A DNA stretch of 64,000 bases from Sphingomonas sp. (GCF_017304635.1 NZ_JAFKMA010000001.1:434001-498000); one strand, 5' to 3'; shown: positions 1 to 7,378, numbered from the stretch's first letter. Numbers and translations: made by a program. Notes: generated by a model from the sequence alone, not told the origin.

Positions 1-237
1 GCGCTTTGCAGCCTCGGCCAGATCGTGGTTGCTATCGATCTCCGCGTCGGCAAGCTGATAGAGTCCGCGCGAGAGACGCTGCACCGTGCCTTCGGAGAGC
101 ATTCGGGATATGATGGTGGCGGCTATTCCCTCCGCCGCAAGCTCGCCTGTGCGCATCATGCCATGCGTCGCGAGCAGGTCCCGCGCTCTCTCTGCCTGCG
201 GCGAGCGGCTGTTATGTTTCCTCGGAGAGTTCTTCAT
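1..237 (-). CDS. AbiEi-like type IV antitoxin, N-terminal part
   Basis: The gene starts at an ATG at 237 and runs off the left edge, leaving 79 codons. After a basic N-terminus the protein reads as a winged-helix domain typical of AbiEi antitoxins: a helix with ARDLLATHGMMRTGEL, then ISRMLSEGTVQRLSRGLYQL, whose final RGLY turn is the AbiEi hallmark. In the family this domain binds DNA and represses the antitoxin-toxin operon; a nucleotidyltransferase toxin (AbiEii) usually follows. Here that would lie outside the window, so a complete toxin-antitoxin pair cannot be confirmed. GC is visibly lower than in the core. Confidence 0.7.
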   Translation of the reverse strand, partial: MKNSPRKHNSRSPQAERARDLLATHGMMRTGELAAEGIAATIISRMLSEGTVQRLSRGLYQLADAEIDSNHDLAEAAKR

Positions 238-249
238 GGATACCGAGGT

Positions 250-277
250 ATTATAACATTGCGCCAGATCGATCAAG
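250..277 (-). promoter_or_regulatory. candidate promoter of the AbiEi-like gene
   Basis: On the minus strand a perfect TATAAT (complement of 250-255) lies 12 bases upstream of the ATG at 237. A CTTGAT hexamer sits 16 bases further upstream as a weak -35. A perfect -10 is notable in such GC-rich DNA. The call rests on sequence resemblance only. Confidence 0.4.
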
Positions 278-330
278 CTCGGCGAAATTGAGGCTGGCGA
301 TCCGACCCGCAGGCTGGGTTGAAGAAGATG

Positions 331-365
331 GAGCGCGCCGATCCGCCGCTCAGATCGGCGCGCTC
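331..365 (-). terminator. candidate terminator of the ParB operon
   Basis: A perfect 13-bp inverted repeat (331-343 and 353-365) with a 9-base loop lies about 170 bases past the stop of the second ParB-like gene. On the minus strand it is followed by a pyrimidine-rich stretch (CATCTTCTTC) but not a true T run, so it could instead be an RNA-stabilising hairpin. The rest of 238-538 shows no gene. Confidence 0.5.
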
Positions 366-538
366 CTGGAATTATCACGCCGCAAACGCGGTGTGCGGCC
401 AGCCATATGACGGCTGACCTAGCGGGCTCCATGCGGGTTCGCCGCCATTCCCGCCACCGCCCTCGATCCGCCCCACGCGGCGGCTTCTCCGACGGTCCCG
501 GCGCTTATGGGTCCCGGTCCCCCTTAACCCAGCCGTCC

Positions 539-1429
539 TCAGGCGGATGTCGACTGATCGAGTGAGGCCGCCTGAACAATCGCACGGAAATTCCCCAGGA
601 ACTCGGGATGCCGCCGCTCGAGAAAGCCCTCAATCTCGGGCTTGGAAAGCAGCCGTTCGAGAAAGCCCGATGCGACGACCAGCACCAGCATGTCGTCGCC
701 GTAGGAGGCTTCGAGTTCCTTATAGTCTTCGCTCACCGACGCCATCTCTCGCTCGAGCCGCGCCATCTGCTCAGCTGAGAGGCCGGTCGCTTTCTTCAGT
801 TCGTCGGGCTTGTGCAGATCGGCCGCCTTCGAGGTTGCGAGCAAAGCCTTGGCATAGCTCACGGTGTAGTTATTCGCCGAGACCATGAGTTCGGCCACCT
901 CGAGCTGGCGAATGGGCTTCATCTTGCGAAGCTTCTGGAAGGCGTGATGTCCGACTGGCTTGTCCTTGAGCAACTCGGCCACATCCGGACTGATGCCCGC
1001 CAGAAGATGCCGCCGTTGACGGATGACCTTCACATCAACATTGAGCGCGCGGGCCAGCTTTTCCTCGGAAACGCCTCGATCGAGCGCGCGCACGATCATG
1101 TAGTGCTCCTGGATCGTCGCCAGCCGGTTCACCCGCTTATTGTAGGTGAACGACTCATCGTCGTCGGCGACAACGCAAGGCGCGTCGGCAGCGTCCAGAA
1201 ACCGCAGGGCATCGAGCCGCATATGTCCGTCGAGCAGTAGGTAGCTGCCATTTTTCTGACGAGCGATCGAAAGTGGCTCTATCAATCCTACCTCCTGCAC
1301 CGAGGCGGCGATCCGGCGGTATTTGACTGTGTCGCGTACACCCGCCGGCAAAGCCTTAGTCGGCAACAGGTCGGCGATCGGCAGGTTCAGGATCTTGCGC
1401 TCGAACGCAATCTTGACCAGATCCGCCAT
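539..1429 (-). CDS. RepB-like ParB-domain protein (second of pair)
   Basis: This 296-residue protein has a ParB/sulfiredoxin-like N-terminal domain, an HTH region (about residues 119-141) and a C-terminal part resembling the plasmid RepB C-terminal domain. Where canonical ParB has GERRxxA for CTP binding, it has DGHMRLDAL (residues 67-75); the following ENLQR-like box is NRLATIQEHY (101-110). It may therefore not act as a normal CTP-dependent clamp. The start at 1429 was chosen because it lies 7 bases after the stop of the upstream ParB-like gene and opens directly into conserved sequence; an upstream extension would overlap that gene. It is the last gene of the recombinase-ParB-ParB operon. 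A role in DNA binding, element maintenance or recombination control is inference. Confidence 0.75.
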   Translation of the reverse strand: MADLVKIAFERKILNLPIADLLPTKALPAGVRDTVKYRRIAASVQEVGLIEPLSIARQKNGSYLLLDGHMRLDALRFLDAADAPCVVADDDESFTYNKRVNRLATIQEHYMIVRALDRGVSEEKLARALNVDVKVIRQRRHLLAGISPDVAELLKDKPVGHHAFQKLRKMKPIRQLEVAELMVSANNYTVSYAKALLATSKAADLHKPDELKKATGLSAEQMARLEREMASVSEDYKELEASYGDDMLVLVVASGFLERLLSKPEIEGFLERRHPEFLGNFRAIVQAASLDQSTSA

Positions 1430-1436
1430 GCTAAAC

Positions 1437-2315
1437 CTATGCCGGCCCGATGCGCTCGGCGAGCGCACGTGGCAATGTGCTGAGGCCCTCCGCCCGGAGC
1501 AGCGCCACAAAATGATCGTCGGCTAACAGACGGCGCAATGCGTTGGCCACGAACAGCAGCCTGCTCCGTGCGAGAGAAGCGCGCTTGATCAACAGCTTTT
1601 GCCGTTCTGTCTCGCGCTGATAGGCGCGGATCAGTCCTTCCGAGGTGACCGGTTTCTGGGCACGGCCAGGCCGCGCTCCCTGCTTATGAAGCTGCTTCCC
1701 GCTGGTGTTGCGCTGGTCGATGATCTTCCGGATCGCGAGCACCTGATTGCCCGGGATGGTCTTTTCCTCATAGGCTTGGGCCAGCGCCTGCTGGACTTCG
1801 CCATCCTTGGCCCGCGCGATTTCCATCGCGATCGTGTGCGGGATCACGCCGCGCTCGACCGCGGCAATCAGCTTTTCCTCACCATTCTCGAGCAGCAGGC
1901 AGATGGCGCTGACATATTCGACTGAGAAATCGACCTTGGCGGCGATCTCGGAATAGGAATAGCCGCGCGCACTAAGCGCGCCGATGGCGTGGACCAGTTC
2001 GAGCGGGCTATGCTGGCGGCGTGCCAGATTTTCGACGAGGCTCATGACGAAGCAGTCTTCCTCGATCGCATCGATCACGATGGCGGGGATCTCGGTCTGG
2101 CCAAGCGCCACGAACGCCTCGAGGCGTCCTTGACCGCAGACCAGATCGAAGCGGGCCTTTCCAGGCCGTTGGCTGACCGTGATCGGCTTCTTCAGGCCCA
2201 GATGGGCAATGCTGTTTACCAGCTCCTGGAATATCCGCTTGTTGCGGACACGAGGATTCAGCACCGTGATGTGGTCGACGGGAATCGACCGGATCTCAGG
2301 CGGCGGTGGGGTCAC
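1437..2315 (-). CDS. ParB/RepB/Spo0J-family protein (first of pair)
   Basis: This 292-residue protein has a ParB N-terminal domain, with the P-motif region reading CGQGRLEAF (60-68) and the ENLQR box reading VENLARRQHSPLE (94-106). A central HTH follows (about 118-140), then a basic, helical C-terminus. GQGR replaces the usual GERR, so nucleotide binding is uncertain. The gene starts at a GTG whose GTGA overlaps the recombinase stop by 4 bases, so translation is probably coupled. No parA and no obvious parS repeats are in view, which argues against an ordinary partition system. Together with the downstream RepB-like protein it may form a DNA-bound complex serving the recombinase (inference). 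Confidence 0.8.
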   Translation of the reverse strand: MTPPPPEIRSIPVDHITVLNPRVRNKRIFQELVNSIAHLGLKKPITVSQRPGKARFDLVCGQGRLEAFVALGQTEIPAIVIDAIEEDCFVMSLVENLARRQHSPLELVHAIGALSARGYSYSEIAAKVDFSVEYVSAICLLLENGEEKLIAAVERGVIPHTIAMEIARAKDGEVQQALAQAYEEKTIPGNQVLAIRKIIDQRNTSGKQLHKQGARPGRAQKPVTSEGLIRAYQRETERQKLLIKRASLARSRLLFVANALRRLLADDHFVALLRAEGLSTLPRALAERIGPA

Positions 2316-3880
2316 GCCGCTGCCTTCAGCGGAACGCGCCGCGACAGATCAAACAGTGCCTCCAGTGAGTCAAACCGATAGGCATCAAGGAGGATGCCGT
2401 TTTCTGGCGCCAGTCGCAGATTGGACGCGGAGCCGAAATCGAGCCAAGGCAGCAGGTAGTAGTCGCGGATGGCCAGGTTATCCGGCTCCATGCGTGCGAC
2501 GATCGTGATGCTCGGGCGAAGCCCACTATCAAAGCGGACCTTCCAGCGTAGTGAGCCCGCCAACGTTTCGTGGCAGCGCGAGATTGCCAGCGACGCGCTG
2601 AACTCTTCGTTGATGTGGAGGAGATCGGTCACCGTATCGCGGCGGACCGATCCGCCGGCTTCGCCAATATCCGCAATCACCTGCGCGACGACATCAGGAT
2701 GAAGCGCGCGGAGCGCTCGATTCATCTCGATGTACCGGTAATCCCTGGACGGGGCATAGCCGACCAGCTTGTAAGCCCGTACCAGGCTGCCGAAGCGATG
2801 TCGGAAGGTCGAGCTCGACGGCATGCCCTCAATTTCGTCAATGACGAGTCCCGAAAGCCATCCCTTCTCGGTCAGCAAGGCTGACAGCCGGCTGAGCAAC
2901 TCCTCGTCCGAAAAGCGCCGGCTCCGCTCCTGAATAATGCGCTGGGCGGCCTCGAAGAAGTCGCGCTCCACGATCGCTTCGAACGCCCCATCACCGCGCA
3001 CCCACATGTCGGGCGTGTTTACGACGCGCTTCGCCTTCAACTTGAAGGAGCCCCGGTTATAGACGTTGTTGCCGATGTACTTTTCGTTGGTCAGCACTTG
3101 GTGGACCGTTCCGCGCGTCCAAGGCCGGCCGAGATCGGTGAGAATCCCTTCGTCGTTCAGTGTCACCGCGATCTCTGTCTCGGTATGCCGCTGCACGACG
3201 AACATCCGATAGAGCCGGCGTACCATCTCGACTTCTTCAGGCGGGCCCGGCTTGAGAATGACCCGGTCGGTCTGTAGGCTCTTTTGCTCGCCCCGGTTGA
3301 GCACCGCCTTGGGCTGACGATGCTCATCAATGAGATAGCGCCGCAAACCAAAGCCAGCCGCACCGCCTTGCCGAAAGCCCAGCCGGATCAGCCGGCACTG
3401 GCCAGTGAAGACCTTAACGGAGAGCTCCCGGCTGTACTCGCCAGCCATAGCTCGCTTCATGCTCTTGATGATCGTCGCGCTCAGGCTACCATCGTTCTCG
3501 AATTGCTCTGCGCAATACTGGACAGTTATCCCGGCTTCGCGGCAGATGAATTCGTAATAGGCGCTCTCATCGGCGTCTTGGAAGCGGCCCCAACGGCTGA
3601 CATCGTAGACAAGGATCGCCTTGAAGTCGGCTTGCCCGCTACGCACGTCGGCGATCAGCTGTTGAAGGGAAAGCCGACCATCAAGGCGTAGCCCGCTTTT
3701 GCCTGAGTCCTCGTAGGTCTTGACGATCTCAAAGCCGCGCCGAGCAGCATATTGCGCGATGATCTCGGCCTGATTCTCGGTCGAGTATTTCTGATGATCG
3801 GTCGACATGCGCACATACTGCGCGGCGCGGATCGGCGCGCGTGGCGTAGTTTCGACAGGAATGGACTCCGGCAAGCTCAT
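2312..3880 (-). CDS. large serine recombinase
   Basis: This 522-residue protein has an N-terminal resolvase domain with the catalytic motif YVRMSTDHQ (Ser26) and the SRWGRF signature near residue 100. A recombinase DNA-binding domain follows from about residue 170 (GFGLRRY, then WTRGTVHQVLTNEKYIGNNV). Such enzymes integrate, excise or invert DNA through a 5' phosphoserine intermediate. The last 180 residues or so show neither the usual zinc ribbon nor a long coiled coil, so the C-terminal part looks divergent. It is the first gene of an operon with two ParB-like genes and faces an HTH gene across a 74-base gap containing a perfect inverted repeat. Excision would probably also need a directionality factor, for which the neighbours are candidates (inference). 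Confidence 0.9.
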   Translation of the reverse strand: MSLPESIPVETTPRAPIRAAQYVRMSTDHQKYSTENQAEIIAQYAARRGFEIVKTYEDSGKSGLRLDGRLSLQQLIADVRSGQADFKAILVYDVSRWGRFQDADESAYYEFICREAGITVQYCAEQFENDGSLSATIIKSMKRAMAGEYSRELSVKVFTGQCRLIRLGFRQGGAAGFGLRRYLIDEHRQPKAVLNRGEQKSLQTDRVILKPGPPEEVEMVRRLYRMFVVQRHTETEIAVTLNDEGILTDLGRPWTRGTVHQVLTNEKYIGNNVYNRGSFKLKAKRVVNTPDMWVRGDGAFEAIVERDFFEAAQRIIQERSRRFSDEELLSRLSALLTEKGWLSGLVIDEIEGMPSSSTFRHRFGSLVRAYKLVGYAPSRDYRYIEMNRALRALHPDVVAQVIADIGEAGGSVRRDTVTDLLHINEEFSASLAISRCHETLAGSLRWKVRFDSGLRPSITIVARMEPDNLAIRDYYLLPWLDFGSASNLRLAPENGILLDAYRFDSLEALFDLSRRVPLKAAA

Positions 3881-3920
3881 CAGACCGAACTACTTTCATT
3901 GGCTTCAAGCGGACAAGTTC

Positions 3921-3947
3921 GACTTCCCATCATCTTATTGGGAAGTC
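3921..3947. promoter_or_regulatory. perfect 9-bp inverted repeat, candidate operator
   Basis: GACTTCCCA (3921-3929) and TGGGAAGTC (3939-3947) form a perfect inverted repeat with a 9-base spacer. It lies in the short gap between the divergent recombinase and HTH genes and overlaps the ribosome-binding region of the HTH gene. The placement suits autorepression by the HTH protein together with control of the recombinase operon; this is inferred from position and symmetry. Confidence 0.55.
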
Positions 3948-3954
3948 AGTGCGA

Positions 3955-4344
3955 ATGTCGCTCTCCGAGAAAGACCGAAAACTTCAGTCCGAGACTGGAA
4001 AAGAATTTCAGAATCGGGCTTCAACCGAACCGCTGGTGACCGCGATTGCTGCAGCCCTGAAGGAGGAGTTCGGTAACAAGCCTGCCGCCCTCAAGACGGT
4101 CGCTCGGCTGACGCGATCGAACGAGCGGGCGGTGCGGAACTGGTTCGAAGCCAAGAATGGCCCCAGTGCCGAGAATCTCGTAGTGCTGATGCGCCATTCC
4201 GATCTTATATTAAGGACCGTATTGGCGCTGGCTGATCGTCGAGATCTGGTCATGGCGGTCGGCCTGGCCACACTTCGGCGGCACCTCATAGACACGGTGG
4301 CGGCGATCGACGGTTTGCCTCAGGACCCTCCAGACGCGGTTTAG
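3955..4344 (+). CDS. small HTH DNA-binding protein
   Basis: This 129-residue protein has a central helix-turn-helix-like segment: AALKTVARLTRSNERAVRNW followed by FEAKNGPSAENLVVLMRHSD. That is the pattern of an XRE-like domain with its conserved N-G-P-S-x-x-N turn. The ATG at 3955 was preferred over a GTG at 3949 because GGAAG lies 9 bases upstream of it. It is transcribed away from the recombinase operon, across an inverted repeat that it probably binds. Such genes next to recombinases often act as element repressors, but no function is proven here. Confidence 0.65.
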   Translation: MSLSEKDRKLQSETGKEFQNRASTEPLVTAIAAALKEEFGNKPAALKTVARLTRSNERAVRNWFEAKNGPSAENLVVLMRHSDLILRTVLALADRRDLVMAVGLATLRRHLIDTVAAIDGLPQDPPDAV

Positions 4345-4552
4345 GCCCAGTCGAAATAAGGTCAGCTTTCAGACCTTATAAGCATTCAGCCAACCGGATG
4401 TGTCGCCGAGCCGATCTGACGAGGACCGCCAGCGTTTGGCCGCGATCTGCCGCGGCGCTTCAACGGGTCTCTCCTTGTATGCGGGCCGCTCGCCTCAGGG
4501 CAGTGCGCATGCACCCGAGGCTTATGGCGCAGCTGCGATCAGCTGAGGCCGC

Positions 4553-5176
4553 CTACCGGATACGCTGGAGAAGGACATAGTTGCCGTCGTAGCCGATACG
4601 ACGACGTACCCGGCCAGCGACTGCTATGGTACGGCCGGTCGGCACCTGAGTGGACCGACCCACATTATATGCCTCTTCGAAAGAAGAAGTAGAAACCTTT
4701 TTGCCCAGCCGCTCGAGCGCCTCGGTCGCAAGGCGCTTGATGCCGACGATAGGGACAGGCTTGCCCGTGAATGGCGACACCTCTGCCTTGGCATAAAGGC
4801 CATAGCCGATCTGGACCAATTTGCCATTTATGGTCCGTTGTCGAAGCGCGCGTCCGACCCCGTCATAGCTACCGAGGTGAGCGAAATCGCTGCGGAGGAA
4901 GACGTTGCGCTTCGAACGACGGACCTTCTGCTCGATCGCGTCGCCTATGGAGTTCACGGAAACCGCCGCCGCACGATCGGCTTTGCGATATCGCCCGCGC
5001 CCCACGCGCATCAGCTTCTCTTCGGCGATCAACTGCCTGAGCACCCGGCCTACCGAATCAAAGTTTTCGCCCGGCGCGACTTCGGTGCGCGTGAGGGTGT
5101 CGCCCGATGCGAAGCGGTCCATGATCCGGATTCCGAGAGTAGACATGCCTTGACCAAAATACGACGTTTCCGACAT
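4553..5176 (-). CDS. DUF6088/AbiEi-like protein
   Basis: This 207-residue protein has two tandem winged-helix repeats (about residues 15-65 and 78-130). Each ends in an RGRYRKA- or GYGLYAKA-like turn, as in AbiEi-type antitoxins. A C-terminal segment with STQVPTGRTIAVAGRVRRRI resembles DUF6088. Family members are DNA-binding and often linked to toxin-antitoxin loci. No AbiEii-type toxin gene lies in the 208 bases downstream, so this copy is solitary. An alternative start at Met11 (5146) has AAGG just upstream. It lies on the accessory side of the probable island boundary. Confidence 0.65.
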   Translation of the reverse strand: MSETSYFGQGMSTLGIRIMDRFASGDTLTRTEVAPGENFDSVGRVLRQLIAEEKLMRVGRGRYRKADRAAAVSVNSIGDAIEQKVRRSKRNVFLRSDFAHLGSYDGVGRALRQRTINGKLVQIGYGLYAKAEVSPFTGKPVPIVGIKRLATEALERLGKKVSTSSFEEAYNVGRSTQVPTGRTIAVAGRVRRRIGYDGNYVLLQRIR

Positions 5177-5190
5177 CCATATACGGATGT
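5173..5190. promoter_or_regulatory. small palindrome over the DUF6088 start
   Basis: ACATCC and GGATGT flank a 6-base AT-rich centre (ATATAC) and overlap the proposed start codon at 5176. A palindrome at the start of a winged-helix gene suits autorepression, as in AbiE systems, but 6-bp arms can occur by chance. Confidence 0.35.
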
Positions 5191-5279
5191 TCAGCTGTGA
5201 CTCAAAGTACAGGAGCCAGCCGCAATGAGCGGGGCGTGCCGCATGCCTGCGGTGTGATCTATGCGGTGGAACCTAGACC

Positions 5280-5465
5280 TGACGGTATTAAGCGAGGCGA
5301 ACGTGACGGTATCGACGGGCGCGTGAATGCCTAAAAATGATAACAAGGACGATGCCATCCCGAATGCGGTCTAGCGATAGACAGCGATAGCTGGTAACTG
5401 GCCCTCTGTGGCATTTCCAAAGCGAAATCAGTGACTTAAGAATATGACGGTATTGCTGACGGTAT
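5280..5465 (+). repeat. four direct copies of TGACGGTAT
   Basis: Copies lie at 5280-5288, 5304-5312, 5445-5453 and 5457-5465, forming two pairs spaced 24 and 12 bases apart. In each pair the first copy is followed by T and the second by C. Direct repeats of this size next to islands often serve as arm-type sites for tyrosine integrases or excisionases; that role is inferred. Confidence 0.6.
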
Positions 5466-5538
5466 CGCTAAGTCTGAAAATTTATTTTCCGTGGCAACTC
5501 AATAGGTTATTATGGCTCCGAATAATCGAATGGGAATG

Positions 5539-5580
5539 ACGAAGACTCGAAATCGTGCGGGGCACGATTTCGGCTTCGTC
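5539..5580. repeat. long imperfect hairpin
   Basis: CGAAATCGTGC (5548-5558) pairs perfectly with GCACGATTTCG (5562-5572) around a 3-base loop, and outer arms GACGAAG (5539-5545) and CTTCGTC (5574-5580) extend the stem. It lies about 30 bases upstream of the first core gene. It could be a terminator-like structure or part of an attachment site; there is no T run on either strand. Confidence 0.5.
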
Positions 5581-5612
5581 ACTCGGCACCGCAGAATACC
5601 GCGAGCAAAACG

Positions 5613-5864
5613 ATGACCCCCGAACGCGTTCTTATCGAGACGATCGGCTGGGCCGGCGCGGCTTTGATCCTCGCCGCGTACGTCCTGCTGTCGACCGGAC
5701 GGACCACCGGGCAATCGCGCGGCTATCAATGGATGAACGTGGTCGGCGCGGCCTGCTTCGTGCTGAACAGCGGCTATAACGGCGCGATCCCGTCGGCGGT
5801 GCTCAACGTGATCTGGGCGGGGATCGGGCTATACACCTTATGGGTCATTCGGCAGGGACGATAA
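5613..5864 (+). CDS. CBU_0592-like small membrane protein
   Basis: This 83-residue protein has three hydrophobic segments (about residues 8-28, 43-58 and 60-78) and little else. The pattern IGWAGAALILAAYVLLSTGR followed by YQWMNVVGAACFVLNSGYNG matches small inner-membrane proteins grouped as CBU_0592-like, whose role is unknown. Its TAA stop overlaps the ATG of the next gene (TAATG), so the two are probably co-translated. Confidence 0.65.
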   Translation: MTPERVLIETIGWAGAALILAAYVLLSTGRTTGQSRGYQWMNVVGAACFVLNSGYNGAIPSAVLNVIWAGIGLYTLWVIRQGR

Positions 5865-6208
5865 TGCTGACGCTTTACGGCATTCCCAATTGCGACACGG
5901 TCAAGAAGGCGCGGGCGTGGCTCGATGCGCGGGGCACGGCCTACGCGTTCCATGACTACAAGAAGGCGGGCGTGGAGGAAGCGTCGCTACGTCGCTGGAT
6001 CGCAGTGCTCGGCTGGGAAACGGTACTTAACCGTGCCGGGACGACCTTCCGCAAGCTGCCCGACGCCGACCGCGCCGATCTCGATGCCGACAAGGCAGTG
6101 GCGCTGATGCTGGCACAGCCGTCGATGATAAAGCGCCCGATCGTCGAGGGGGAGGGCATCCTGCTCGCCGGGTTCAAGCCCGAGGCATGGGAAGCCGCAT
6201 TCGGCTGA
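5864..6208 (+). CDS. ArsC/YffB-like thioredoxin-fold protein
   Basis: This 114-residue cytoplasmic protein has the N-terminal motif GIPNCDTVKKA, typical of the YffB branch of the ArsC/Spx family. It also has the conserved IKRPIVE segment near residue 88 and the terminal GFKPEAWE. The single active-site cysteine suggests glutathione-dependent thiol chemistry rather than arsenate reduction. The start at 5864 overlaps the stop of the preceding gene. A second ArsC-family gene lies at 18757-19095. Confidence 0.85.
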   Translation: MLTLYGIPNCDTVKKARAWLDARGTAYAFHDYKKAGVEEASLRRWIAVLGWETVLNRAGTTFRKLPDADRADLDADKAVALMLAQPSMIKRPIVEGEGILLAGFKPEAWEAAFG

Positions 6209-6264
6209 CCTTGCCAAGGCCGCGGTTGCGGCGCAGTCTCTCGATCCGAACTGGGAGAGGGCAA

Positions 6265-6708
6265 ATGGCAATCGGAACAAGGCCGCCGGCATGGTTCTGG
6301 CTCGTCGCGATCATGTTGCTCGCGTGGAACGCGATGGGTGTGTGGGCGTGCATCCAGCAACTGCATTTCGGTGCCGAGTCGTGGGGGCCGCACACCACCG
6401 ACTATGACCGCCGCCTCTACGCCGCGCTGCCGGCATGGTACAATTACGTCTATATCGTCGCGACGTTCGGCGGCCTGCTCGGCGCGCTGGCGCTGTTGCT
6501 CAAGGAAAAGCGGGCGCGGTGGCTGTTCTGGCTGTCGTTCGTCGCGGTGATCGTGATGTTCGGTTATGTGTTCGGCGCGACTGATCTGATCCAGGCGAAG
6601 GGCAAGCGCGCAGCGATCGCGTTTCCGGCGATCGTCGCGGGCGTCGCGGCCTTCTCGATCTGGTTCGCGCAATATGCGACGCGCCGGGGCTGGATCGGCC
6701 GGCGCTAG
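6265..6708 (+). CDS. uncharacterised four-helix membrane protein
   Basis: This 147-residue protein has four predicted membrane helices, at about residues 10-30, 58-80, 88-106 and 120-138. The loop after helix 1 holds GAESWGPHTTDYDRRLYAAL. The ATG at 6265 has a GGGAGAGGG ribosome-binding site. I do not recognise a functional family with confidence. It converges on the HTH gene at 6705, overlapping its end by 4 bases. Confidence 0.7.
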   Translation: MAIGTRPPAWFWLVAIMLLAWNAMGVWACIQQLHFGAESWGPHTTDYDRRLYAALPAWYNYVYIVATFGGLLGALALLLKEKRARWLFWLSFVAVIVMFGYVFGATDLIQAKGKRAAIAFPAIVAGVAAFSIWFAQYATRRGWIGRR

Positions 6709-6926
6709 CTTTCCCAGCCGAATACCTCGTCGAGCGATTTGCCGAACACCTGTGCGATGCGGAACGCGGCGTCGAGGCTGGGCGAATATTTTCCCGCCTC
6801 GATCGCGGCGACGGTCTGCCGCGTCAGGCCGATCCGCTCGCCGAGCTCCGCCTGGGTCATTTCGCTGGCCAGGAAGCGGAGCAGCCGTACCTGATTGACC
6901 ACGCGGCCGGGCGGCGGCTTAGCCAT
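6705..6926 (-). CDS. XRE-family HTH regulator, short
   Basis: This 73-residue protein is almost entirely one helix-turn-helix domain: MTQAELGERIGLTRQTVAAI then EAGKYSPSLDAAFRIAQVFG, ending in LDEVFGWES. The pattern matches the short YgzD/PBSX-like repressors. Its start overlaps the end of the upstream membrane-protein gene by 8 bases, so the pair is one transcription unit. Pairs of this HTH type with a DUF2178-like membrane protein are common. It probably represses its own operon at the palindrome at 7380-7397 (inference). Confidence 0.85.
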   Translation of the reverse strand: MAKPPPGRVVNQVRLLRFLASEMTQAELGERIGLTRQTVAAIEAGKYSPSLDAAFRIAQVFGKSLDEVFGWES

Positions 6927-7347
6927 GCCGTCCGCTCCGGTAGAAAACGATCTGCGCGCCGTAATGCACGACCTCGGCGATCACGATCGCGGCCATGATG
7001 CCATACGCCATCCCGGGCGCGGTCAGTCCGAGGTGCATGCTTGCGGCGACCAGCACCACGCCGCTCAGCAGTACCGGATAAGCGATTGCCGACGATCCTC
7101 GCGCGATGGCCTTATCGCGTTCATCGCTGCCCGCGCTGGCATCCTTCGGTGCTGTCGCGGCGGTGATCACGCTGGCGACGATGATCAGGAGGACCTGAAT
7201 GACCACCGCGCCGAAGAATCCGATCATATGACCGTGGTCCGGGCCACGGCCGCTCGCGACTGCCGACAGCAGGAAGGCGAAATAGATTCCCCAGACAGCG
7301 AGCGTCGTAATGACGGATATCCAGGCGATTTTTTCCTTGAATGGCAT
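6919..7347 (-). CDS. DUF2178-like membrane protein
   Basis: This 142-residue protein has four hydrophobic helices at about residues 10-30, 42-65, 90-108 and 112-132. The cytoplasmic loop holds SAGSDERDKAIARGSSAIAY, the conserved DERD..I...S feature of DUF2178 proteins. Function is unknown. It is the first gene of the operon with the HTH regulator and has a clear promoter with an overlapping palindrome upstream. Confidence 0.75.
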   Translation of the reverse strand: MPFKEKIAWISVITTLAVWGIYFAFLLSAVASGRGPDHGHMIGFFGAVVIQVLLIIVASVITAATAPKDASAGSDERDKAIARGSSAIAYPVLLSGVVLVAASMHLGLTAPGMAYGIMAAIVIAEVVHYGAQIVFYRSGRHG

Positions 7348-7378
7348 TGCGAACCTCGTGTGTGAATTGTTAGGCTAT

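Larger units (their letters stand above)
5177..5612. other. gene-free island/core junction
   Basis: This 436-base stretch has no convincing gene. It is more AT-rich than the following core and holds four TGACGGTAT repeats and a long hairpin. It separates the accessory genes from the core and is the best candidate for an attachment-site region, although no tRNA gene or integrase gene lies beside it within the window. Confidence 0.5.

Noticed and set aside
1430-1510. Upstream start for the second ParB-like gene
   Set aside because: It would overlap the first ParB-like gene by about 74 bases and add a low-complexity Arg/Ser-rich stretch; 1429 begins directly with conserved sequence.
4345-4552. 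Toxin gene (AbiEii type) downstream of the DUF6088 gene
   Set aside because: Only about 208 bases are available and no frame resembles a nucleotidyltransferase.
5280-5465. CRISPR array
   Set aside because: The repeats are only 9 bases, irregularly spaced and few; there are no cas genes.
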